A stretch of 6,921 nucleotides of DNA from Nitrospinae bacterium RIFCSPLOWO2_12_FULL_45_22 (GTDB lineage: Bacteria > 2-12-FULL-45-22). Below the pieces are notes generated by a model that did no database searches, had not been told where the DNA came from, and was given only the letters and a program-made list of their open reading frames with translations. The stretch is from the NCBI GenBank assembly GCA_001803565.1, contig MHDQ01000102.1:1-6921 (forward strand). Reading direction: 5' to 3'. Position numbers and translations under genes: made by a program. Below, piece after piece: positions 1-5,318 of this stretch; within the stretch, counting starts at the first letter, position 1, and every line of letters begins with the position of its first letter.

Positions 1-42
1 TGAACCGAGGCTATACTGCCTTGCGAGGGGTTGTTTGTACCC

Positions 43-71
43 TAGACAATAAAGTTAGCAAGTGGTATATT
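43..71 (+). promoter_or_regulatory. Candidate sigma-70 promoter of the toxin-antitoxin operon
   Basis: A -35-like TAGACA (43-48, five of six consensus bases) and a -10-like TATATT (66-71, five of six) are separated by exactly 17 bases. Transcription would start near 78, only a few bases before the ATG at 81, so the toxin message would be nearly leaderless. No convincing Shine-Dalgarno precedes either ATG 72 or ATG 81, which fits. This is inferred from consensus match and spacing only. Confidence 0.5.
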
Positions 72-80
72 ATGCCATTA

Positions 81-371
81 ATGAAGAGAGCTAAACTGGT
101 ACGGTATATTAAGGTTAAAGAAGACAATGGCAGTATCATGGAGGCTAAGATGTGGCAGGTAGAGCCTTCTCCCGATAAACCTCATGGCTATAAATATTCT
201 CTGGTCTATATTGTAAAAGGCAAACGGGTTATCGGCTATGACAATAGTGAGGGTAAAGGAGACCATAGACATTACGGGGATAAGATAGAGGCATATCAGT
301 TTAAGGATTTGAGGGGCCTTACAGAAGACTTTTACCAGGACATAGAAAGATACAAGGAGGGTAAGCTATGA
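81..371 (+). CDS. tumE: TumE-family (DUF6516) toxin of a toxin-antitoxin pair
   Basis: This gene encodes a 96-residue cytoplasmic protein recognised as a TumE/DUF6516-type toxin, the toxic half of a type II toxin-antitoxin pair. The family signature is visible: HGYKYSLVYI at residues 35-44, then GYDNSEGKGDHRHYG at 52-66, where the YDN, GKGD and HRH residues are the conserved core and probably the active or binding site. The acidic/aromatic C-terminal helix (about 76-92) is also typical. The reading frame is open back to a TTG at 21 and an ATG at 72. ATG 81 was chosen because family members begin with a short basic segment like MKRAKL and because a promoter -10 box covers 66-71. The stop overlaps the next gene's start (ATGA), so the two are translationally coupled. 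The cellular target is not evident from the sequence. Symbol by family resemblance only. Confidence 0.85.
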   Translation: MKRAKLVRYIKVKEDNGSIMEAKMWQVEPSPDKPHGYKYSLVYIVKGKRVIGYDNSEGKGDHRHYGDKIEAYQFKDLRGLTEDFYQDIERYKEGKL

Positions 372-742
372 GGGTAAAAAGGGTCAAGATAGGGATAAAA
401 AGCGTAAAGGATGTTTTAGAGGATTTTGTAACGACAGGTGAGGCGATAGAGCGGGGGGAACGGGTAAAGAAAGAAAAGGGAGTTTACTTTGATAGTATAG
501 AGGGGTTTAGAAAAGCCCTTACTCCAAAGAGGCTAGCGCTACTGACCCTGATTAAAGAGAAACATCCTATGAGTCTTCAAGAACTAGCAAGACTGGCTGG
601 CAGGGATATGAAAAGCATAGTAACGGATATTGAGATACTGGAAGGTCTTGACCTGGTTGTTATGAATCGAAAGAAGAAAGGGCGGAGAGAATCTATCCCA
701 ACGGTTGAATATGATAGGATAGAGATGGAAATAGCGGTTTAG
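368..742 (+). CDS. tumA: HVO_A0114-family winged-helix DNA-binding antitoxin (TumA-like)
   Basis: This gene encodes a 124-residue protein of the HVO_A0114/MarR-like HTH family that pairs with TumE toxins. It should neutralise the toxin by binding it and repress the shared promoter. Residues 1-45 form a charged N-terminal segment. Residues 50-113 look like a winged helix-turn-helix: helices at 52-64, 69-77 (SLQELARLAGRD) and a recognition helix at 80-93 (MKSIVTDIEILEGL), followed by a basic wing around 99-108 (NRKKKGRRES). A strong AAGGAGG at 354-360, seven bases from the ATG, sits inside the end of the toxin gene, and the start overlaps the toxin stop by four bases. The RBS is stronger than anything before the toxin, which should give excess antitoxin. 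Toxin-first gene order is seen in this family. Symbol by family and context only. Confidence 0.82.
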   Translation: MRVKRVKIGIKSVKDVLEDFVTTGEAIERGERVKKEKGVYFDSIEGFRKALTPKRLALLTLIKEKHPMSLQELARLAGRDMKSIVTDIEILEGLDLVVMNRKKKGRRESIPTVEYDRIEMEIAV

Positions 743-749
743 GCAAGAG

Positions 750-814
750 TGGGAGGCCCCTAGGGTCGCCACCGAAGAGCGGGCAATCTCCACCCGCGTG
801 GGGCCTCAATCCCA
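750..814 (+). other. Candidate structured RNA in the leader of the sigma-like gene
   Basis: The intergenic DNA between the antitoxin stop and the next gene can fold into a branched structure. An 8-bp GC stem pairs GAGGCCCC (753-760) with GGGGCCTC (800-807). An alternative outer extension pairs TGGGA (750-754) with TCCCA (810-814), bulging 806-809. Inside, GCGGG (779-783) pairs with CCCGC (793-797) around a 9-nt loop, and GGT (764-766) may pair with ACC (771-773). There is no T-run after the main stem, so it is not a standard intrinsic terminator. I do not recognise it as a known riboswitch, ribozyme or tRNA. It could be a leader element of the 838 gene, a processed small RNA, a 3' protective structure of the toxin-antitoxin mRNA, or a DNA site. 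Confidence 0.45.
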
Positions 815-837
815 GGATGGTAGTATGAGGAGACAGT

Positions 838-2313
838 ATGATAGACTTTATCGAAATAAAACGCTACTTCCCTGTAGAAAGGGAGTATGAAGCTTTTGAA
901 GAAGTAAAAGGGTTTTTCATAGAGGAGTGGAAAAATGCTGTGGATTTATTTAACATCTGGTCATTAATTAATAATTTGATAGTACAGGATTTAAAAGACC
1001 AGGAGATCAAATTAACTCCGTTAAATGTGGAATCGAGGGATAAAGAACTTGTCGAATTAATCAGTAAAAGTTTCTCTGAGTTAATCTATTTGGAGCCGGT
1101 GCTATTCCGAGTTTACCTTCATAACTCTACCCCTCCCAAAGACTCTCTTCTTAGAAAGTGGTTGTGGGATAATTATCTACCAGAAAAGGTTTTGACCAGG
1201 TATTGCGAAGTCCTTCCTGGTATCTTTGACTTACTAAAAGGTAGTGAGTTAGCAAAAAACATCATCCTGGTCGATGGTGAACCCGCCGAGAGTATACCCC
1301 TCAGATTTTTTGTGGTAGGTCAAATACTTGGTAATCTCCTTTTGGAGTTTAAGCATTACAACCTAATAGACCTGGTTAAAGGAGCGGGGGCAAAAGAAGA
1401 AATCGCAGAATTAAGGAAAAACAGGATTTACAAATCCGATGAGGGGAAGGTCTATGATTATTCCCCCTTATTCAAAAAGATACATGGTAAAGATAAGCTA
1501 ATATTGGAAGTATTCACGGAAGAAGATTTTTTGAATCTAGCTGAAGGCGGGCAATCCCAAGCGCAAGCGGCTGATGATATCCTCTGCCAGTTCATTCAAA
1601 ACACCCGGGGTGATGCTAGGGCGGACGAATTATTTGGGCAAGATGATACCTTGAGATATAAACATATTGTCCGTTACGGGTCGCAAGAAAGAGAGATCCC
1701 GATGCAACTATTGCCCAAATACAAAAACCGCATAAAAAAGAAAGTGAGAAGACTAGCATTTACCGATTTGAAAACGAAAGACGGTGATAATGGGCCTTAT
1801 ATACGGTATAAGGAAGAGGAAATTTCCGCAGGAATAGAAGGGCTTTATCTTGGTGCTTTAAGCTGGGACAAAGATAAAGGGCCAGCTACCCCCCATCTTG
1901 TTAAGGCCATTGAATACCATTTGGGGCATACCTTTGAAGAGTTCTCAACCAAAAGCCTGGCCAAAGAAAGATGTGAAAAAGAAAGTTATGAATATGGAAC
2001 AGATAAATTCTTTCAGGAGAGGATACTTAAGGAGAAGTTTGAATCATCCGGCGGCAATCTTGATGAACCGATAAATAACGATACCGAGGATAGTGAAACC
2101 TTTAAAGACACCATTCCAGAGAAAGACATCCGTAGCCCGGAAGAAGTGTTATTACAAAAGGAAAAAGATACTGAATTAGACAAATTTTTTACACAATATC
2201 CGGAGATGATAAGCATTATCGAGAAGGAACAAAAGGGAGAGCCCCTATCGCCAAGAGAGCGAAAAATTAAAGAAAGAAGTTTGAAGAAATACCGCAAGAA
2301 AGATAAAGATTAA
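838..2313 (+). CDS. 491-residue protein of unknown function with a divergent sigma-70-like C-terminal half
   Basis: I do not recognise a named family over the full length. Residues 1-230 are acidic and helical, with many Leu/Phe/Trp and no motif I can assign. Residues 295-370 resemble sigma-70 region 2: a basic helix (YKNRIKKKVRRLAF, 295-308), then EISAGIEGLYLGALSWDKDKG (328-348), where sigma factors have a pattern like xEGxxGLxxAxxxFDxxxG, then an aromatic/hydrophobic helix. Residues 433-445 (SPEEVLLQKEKDT) match the usual linker before sigma region 4. The remaining tail (GEPLSPRERKIKERSLKKYRKK) keeps the rhythm of region 4, but its helix-turn-helix looks shortened. Residues 370-430 are a charged linker. 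The start at 838 follows GAGGAGA at 827-833. A specialised transcription factor of the element, a decayed sigma factor, or a DNA-binding protein of another type are all possible; the sigma assignment is inference from pattern only. Confidence 0.75.
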   Translation: MIDFIEIKRYFPVEREYEAFEEVKGFFIEEWKNAVDLFNIWSLINNLIVQDLKDQEIKLTPLNVESRDKELVELISKSFSELIYLEPVLFRVYLHNSTPPKDSLLRKWLWDNYLPEKVLTRYCEVLPGIFDLLKGSELAKNIILVDGEPAESIPLRFFVVGQILGNLLLEFKHYNLIDLVKGAGAKEEIAELRKNRIYKSDEGKVYDYSPLFKKIHGKDKLILEVFTEEDFLNLAEGGQSQAQAADDILCQFIQNTRGDARADELFGQDDTLRYKHIVRYGSQEREIPMQLLPKYKNRIKKKVRRLAFTDLKTKDGDNGPYIRYKEEEISAGIEGLYLGALSWDKDKGPATPHLVKAIEYHLGHTFEEFSTKSLAKERCEKESYEYGTDKFFQERILKEKFESSGGNLDEPINNDTEDSETFKDTIPEKDIRSPEEVLLQKEKDTELDKFFTQYPEMISIIEKEQKGEPLSPRERKIKERSLKKYRKKDKD

Positions 2314-2367
2314 TCATCCCCTAATTTTTCGCCCCCCTGTCACAAATTACCTCTCATTTCGTACTTC

Positions 2368-2399
2368 TATACCTAGGAGACTTTAACACCTAGTATAAA
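2368..2399 (+). promoter_or_regulatory. Dyad overlapping a -10-like box upstream of the replication genes
   Basis: TATACCTAGG (2368-2377) and CCTAGTATA (2389-2397) form a near-perfect inverted repeat, one base short in the right arm, with an 11-base centre. The right arm runs into TATAAA (2394-2399), a plausible -10 box about 20 bases before the ribosome binding site of the next gene. I see no good -35 hexamer at 16-18 bases upstream. The arrangement fits an operator whose ligand would block or recruit RNA polymerase at the replication operon; a factor-dependent promoter could explain the missing -35. The rest of the 108-base gap is AT-rich with a C-run near 2332-2337 and holds nothing else I can assign. 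Confidence 0.4.
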
Positions 2400-2421
2400 A
2401 CAGTATGAAAAGGGAGGCACC

Positions 2422-2688
2422 ATGATATCCCACTCCAAAAAGGACAACACCTATCAAACCGCTGATCTCGGGATTGCCGTCTACCTTTTTACACATGACC
2501 ACCAGTTGGTCGAGACCACACTCCTAAGCCCAAAGCGGCTTATCTTCCATTTCAAAAAGCAAAAAAATACTGAGACCCTTGTTGGGTTATATCTGAACGG
2601 GACAGGACAAGCCCCTGCGAAACGGCTTTTTGACAATTACCGAGCCCTGCGGGCTTTAGCTTTCCAAGGGACAGGCAATCTGAGATAA
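2422..2688 (+). CDS. DUF5659-family small protein
   Basis: This gene encodes 88 residues resembling DUF5659 proteins: a start with a YxTADLxxAxYLFTHDHxLV pattern (residues 11-30), a short beta strand KRLIFHF (38-44), and a C-terminal helix with AKRLFDNYRALRALAF (66-81). Members are small proteins of unknown function found beside primase/helicase genes on plasmids and integrative elements of Firmicutes and related bacteria. No membrane segment or signal peptide is visible. A strong AAGGGAGG (2410-2417) lies four bases before the ATG. The gene is 14 bases upstream of the primase/helicase gene and must share its transcript, suggesting an accessory role in replication or copy control (inference). 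The family call rests on pattern memory, not an alignment. Confidence 0.75.
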   Translation: MISHSKKDNTYQTADLGIAVYLFTHDHQLVETTLLSPKRLIFHFKKQKNTETLVGLYLNGTGQAPAKRLFDNYRALRALAFQGTGNLR

Positions 2689-2702
2689 AGGGGGATGCAA
2701 GT

Positions 2703-4397
2703 ATGAAAGAGATTAAACCGACATTGAGCCCAGAGCATTTGGCCGATCTGCACAAGAGCGGATTGCTTGATGAAACGATTGAGCAGGCGGGCCTTTACAG
2801 CGTTTGCCCCAGCGAGATTCAGCGGGTACTCGGCTTTGATTCCCCTGAGCTTGAATCCCTTCTTGCCTTTCCCTATCCCGGCTGTAATGGCTTTACACGA
2901 TTTAAGTTGTTCCCATCTTTGGAAACGAAAGGTGGGGGCACGATGCGATATTTTCAGGAAAAAGGGTCTGGGCTTCATATTTATTTTCCCCCTGGGTTTG
3001 ACCATAGCGCTGAGGTTATCAGGATCTCGGAAGGAGAGAAGAAGTCGTTGGAAGGGACCCAGGAGGGTCTTAATGTCTGTGGCTTGGGTGGAATCTGGAA
3101 CTTTGCCCTAAGAGATAATAATGGGAATCCCCAATTAATAGAGGATTTCCAGCGCTTAGATTTTAGGAGCGTGAGGAGTATTGAAATTATTCCAGACGGA
3201 GACTTTAAGCAGAAAGAGGGGGTTCGGCATGCAGTCTATAGGCTGGCTTATCTGTTAGGAGGGGAGTTCTACAATAAGAAAGGATATGAGTCTCTCTCGG
3301 AAGCTGTTGATTGCATACGGGTGGTAGAACTGCCTCTCTATTTTAAGCTGGATGATTTTCTTTGTGAATACGGGGTTCGGGCATTTGAAGGGCTACCCAG
3401 GATTACCGTTGCAGACCGGATTTTTGACGACATCAGGGAAAAAGAGCGGAAGGAGGTAACTCGCATTGACTTACAGGATTCCCTCATTGGCTTGAAAACC
3501 TTACTGACCATGGATATTCCTGGACGACCCCGGTTATTCCTTTGGCTGCCCCAAGGTGGTCTTGCGATGGTTTATGGCCCAAGGGGTATAGGGAAGACAT
3601 ACTTCTCCCTTTCTCTGGCCGTGTCTCTTGCTACTGGCAAGTCCTTTTTGCGGTGGGCTGCTCCACCAGAGACGGGGGTTCTTTTAGTTGATGGAGAGAT
3701 GCTGATATCGGACTTGAGAGAGCGGCTCGTAAACCTACTACCGCATGAACCCGCAAAGCCAATTAGCCTCTTATCCGGGGAACAGGTATTTATGAAGATT
3801 GACCGGGACTTAAACTTAGCGGATCTGGAATTTCAGGCAGCCGTTATAGGATTATTGGAGGCTAATCCAGAGCTTCGAGTTGTGGTCGTTGACAATATTT
3901 CATGTCTCTTCATGGGGTTAAAGGAATCTGATAAGAACGATTGGGAGAAGGTTATACCCTGGCTCCTAACACTTCGGCGACGGGGAATTAGCGTTGTATT
4001 GATACACCATTCCGGAAAGAGCGGCGACCAACGTGGCACCAGTGGCCGGGAAGATATGCTTGATAGCGTCATCCGGCTTGAATCAGTCCCGGGCAATCAA
4101 AATGAGGGCGCACGGTTTATTGTCAGATTTACAAAATGTAGGGGAGCCTATGGCAAGGACATTGAGCCTTTTGAAACAGTGTTAGACCTTAACAATCCCG
4201 AAGCTTGGACCTGGAAACCGCTTGAGGAGTCGAATTTTGAGCGGATGATTGAGTTGGCAAAAGATGGGGTTGACACTGTGAATGATATGGCTAACGAATT
4301 GGGGATTTCAAAAGGAATGGTAAGTAGATTAAAAAAGCAAGGAGTTAAGAAAGGAATGTTGAAAGATGGCCGGAAAATCATCCCAATTGAAGGCTAA
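2703..4397 (+). CDS. Fused primase-helicase: DUF3854 Toprim-like domain plus AAA_25/RepA-like ATPase
   Basis: This 564-residue protein looks like the replication protein of the element. Residues 1-235 form a DUF3854 (Toprim-like) domain: RISEGEKKSLEG at 107-118 supplies the conserved glutamate, and IIPDGDF at 162-168 supplies the DxD metal-binding motif, as in primases and topoisomerases. Residues 262-480 form a RecA-fold ATPase of the AAA_25/RepA hexameric helicase type: Walker A GPRGIGKT at 292-299, VLLVDGEM at 326-333, Walker B VVVVDN at 393-398, and the sensor segment LIHHSGKSGDQRGTSGRED at 433-451. Residues 515-550 look like a helix-turn-helix (DTVNDMANELGISKGMVSRLKK). The start at 2703 has GGGGG at 2690-2694 eight bases upstream. 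The stop codon touches the first 9-mer of the array at 4397-4618, so initiator and candidate origin are adjacent. Known families suggest unwinding and primer synthesis; iteron binding by the C-terminal HTH is inference. Confidence 0.88.
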   Translation: MKEIKPTLSPEHLADLHKSGLLDETIEQAGLYSVCPSEIQRVLGFDSPELESLLAFPYPGCNGFTRFKLFPSLETKGGGTMRYFQEKGSGLHIYFPPGFDHSAEVIRISEGEKKSLEGTQEGLNVCGLGGIWNFALRDNNGNPQLIEDFQRLDFRSVRSIEIIPDGDFKQKEGVRHAVYRLAYLLGGEFYNKKGYESLSEAVDCIRVVELPLYFKLDDFLCEYGVRAFEGLPRITVADRIFDDIREKERKEVTRIDLQDSLIGLKTLLTMDIPGRPRLFLWLPQGGLAMVYGPRGIGKTYFSLSLAVSLATGKSFLRWAAPPETGVLLVDGEMLISDLRERLVNLLPHEPAKPISLLSGEQVFMKIDRDLNLADLEFQAAVIGLLEANPELRVVVVDNISCLFMGLKESDKNDWEKVIPWLLTLRRRGISVVLIHHSGKSGDQRGTSGREDMLDSVIRLESVPGNQNEGARFIVRFTKCRGAYGKDIEPFETVLDLNNPEAWTWKPLEESNFERMIELAKDGVDTVNDMANELGISKGMVSRLKKQGVKKGMLKDGRKIIPIEG

Positions 4398-4618
4398 AAG
4401 TTTATCAAAGTTTACCGAAAGTTTACTGGTAAACTCGAAAAGTTTACCAAATTGGATAGGTAAACTTTACCCTTTTATTTTAGTAAACTTTTTGCTGAGA
4501 TGCTTTGCTGATGCCAATAAAAAAGTTTACCAGAGGGGTAAACAAACAAAAAGTTTACAAGGGTAGTAAACTTTTTGTTTACCGAAAGTTTACTGGTAAC
4601 GATTAGCTAGTAAACTTT
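4397..4618. repeat. Iteron array, candidate origin of replication
   Basis: The gap between the primase-helicase and the next gene is filled with the 9-mer AAAGTTTAC. Exact forward copies are at 4407-4415, 4418-4426, 4439-4447, 4522-4530, 4550-4558 and 4585-4593. Exact reverse copies (GTAAACTTT) are at 4460-4468, 4483-4491, 4566-4574 and 4610-4618. Variants are at 4397-4405 (last base T), 4429-4437, 4538-4546, 4574-4582 and a degenerate one at 4596. Most copies form convergent pairs: 4420-4426/4429-4435, 4439-4448/4459-4468, 4483-4493/4520-4530, 4544-4558/4566-4580 and 4585-4593/4610-4618. A 23-base segment at 4410-4432 recurs exactly at 4577-4599. The loop of the third pair contains TTTGCTGA twice (4491-4498, 4504-4511). 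AT-richness and position behind the initiator gene fit an origin; a multi-site operator or partition site is the alternative. No real protein is encoded here. Confidence 0.8.
4544..4580. repeat. Perfect 15-bp inverted repeat with 7-base centre inside the array
   Basis: AAACAAAAAGTTTAC (4544-4558) and GTAAACTTTTTGTTT (4566-4580) are exact reverse complements separated by AAGGGTA. It is the longest stem of the array. On ssDNA it could form a hairpin serving as a primer-initiation site; on RNA it would be a weak, AT-rich, bidirectional terminator-like stem with a T-tract. Both roles are inference. Confidence 0.6.
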
Positions 4619-4633
4619 ATCAGGATAAAGAAA

Positions 4634-5173
4634 ATGGCTAAATGTGGCAATTGTAATGCAGTCATCAATCCAAGATGGGAAAGTTGCCTAGTATGTGATT
4701 CCCCAGTAAATGCCACTATTACGGTAGAGCCTGAAAAGGAGCAGAAGGCAGAGAAATTAGACAGGGAGCTAGAACAAGATGCTATCCCTATCAAGGATAA
4801 AGGAGAACAGATAATATCCCTCCATACTAAGATAGACCAGATGTTACCCCTATCTCCTGAAGCTGATTGCTTTGACCCGGATGGCGCTTTAGTCAGTTTG
4901 CTAGCCTGGGCTAGAAAGAATGGCAAGAGCGATGCTGAAGTAGCTAAAGCCATAGATACGGTTATTTCCTCTGGGACCTTAAAAGCACCCTGGGGTGTCC
5001 AGATCAAAAATAGCCCCGTCCTGGGCGATTACTGGGTTGTAAACAATGATGAAGCCAAGAAGCTTATACCGGGGGATGAAGTTGTCTTTACCCAGCAAGA
5101 TATTCGGCTCCTGGCTGATATTAGGGAGATATTTGGGGCCAGGGTAGTGGAGGTTAAAAAGCATGAACAATAG
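4634..5173 (+). CDS. N-terminal zinc-ribbon protein of unknown function
   Basis: This gene encodes 179 residues. Residues 4-21 hold CGNC, a ten-residue gap, and CLVC, four cysteines spaced as in a rubredoxin-type zinc ribbon. A charged linker rich in Glu/Lys (30-62) follows. The C-terminal part (65-179) is a compact region with a helix at 82-97 (PDGALVSLLAWARKNG), another at 99-113, a beta-like stretch WGVQIKNSP...DYWVVNN (120-138), and an ending DIRLLADIREIFGARVVEVKK (156-176). I do not recognise a family for the second part. AGGA at 4622-4625 lies eight bases before the ATG, right after the last iteron, so any promoter must lie within the repeat array. It is the first gene of the downstream operon. 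A nucleic-acid- or protein-binding accessory role is plausible but unproven. Confidence 0.78.
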   Translation: MAKCGNCNAVINPRWESCLVCDSPVNATITVEPEKEQKAEKLDRELEQDAIPIKDKGEQIISLHTKIDQMLPLSPEADCFDPDGALVSLLAWARKNGKSDAEVAKAIDTVISSGTLKAPWGVQIKNSPVLGDYWVVNNDEAKKLIPGDEVVFTQQDIRLLADIREIFGARVVEVKKHEQ

Positions 5174-5318
5174 CCCAGGCATGATCCATATCCTGATCCC
5201 TAAGGCCCTGCTTATCTTGACACGGGATGAATATATCAGGGCCATAAAGCGAGGCAAGGCATACAAGCGCAGAGAGGCCCTAGAACAGCGGATAGCAAAT
5301 AATGGCACAGGAAAATAA
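5163..5318 (+). CDS. Small basic 51-residue protein overlapping both neighbours
   Basis: An ATG at 5163 opens a 51-codon frame ending TAA at 5316-5318. It overlaps the end of the zinc-ribbon gene by 11 bases and the start of the PC4-like gene by 17 bases, and fills the otherwise unused 128 bases between them. GGAGG at 5149-5153, nine bases upstream, is a good ribosome binding site that serves no other start. The product has a short hydrophobic stretch (residues 8-19, IHILIPKALLIL) followed by a basic helix (LTRDEYIRAIKRGKAYKRRE, 19-38). The LTRDEY...RGKAYKRR pattern recalls small uncharacterised proteins of phages and plasmids, but I cannot name a family. An internal ATG at 5181 would give a 45-residue version. 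Confidence 0.7.
   Translation: MNNSPGMIHILIPKALLILTRDEYIRAIKRGKAYKRREALEQRIANNGTGK

Noticed and set aside
21-80. TTG 21 or ATG 72 as the toxin start
   Set aside because: The extra residues do not look like the family's N-terminus, the ribosome binding sites are weak, and promoter boxes occupy 43-71; not fully excluded.
750-814. Intrinsic terminator or tRNA
   Set aside because: The GC stem is not followed by a T-run, and there is no anticodon arm, T-arm consensus or CCA end that fits a tRNA.
2637-3005. 122-codon minus-strand frame
   Set aside because: It lies antisense across the end of the DUF5659 gene and the start of the well-supported primase-helicase gene, with no recognisable product.
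2767-3111. 114-codon + strand frame inside the primase-helicase gene
   Set aside because: The overlapping frame contains the conserved Toprim residues; this one shows none.
4366-4566. 66-codon + strand frame running from the end of the helicase gene into the repeats
   Set aside because: Most of its codons are translated iterons, it has no ribosome binding site of note, and it overlaps the helicase gene in another frame.
4397-4618. CRISPR array
   Set aside because: The repeats are only 9 bases long, occur in both orientations and have irregular spacing, with no unique spacers of constant length and no cas genes.
4603-5007. 134-codon minus-strand frame
   Set aside because: It is antisense to the zinc-ribbon gene, whose CxxC motifs and ribosome binding site are on the + strand; the antisense product shows no motif.
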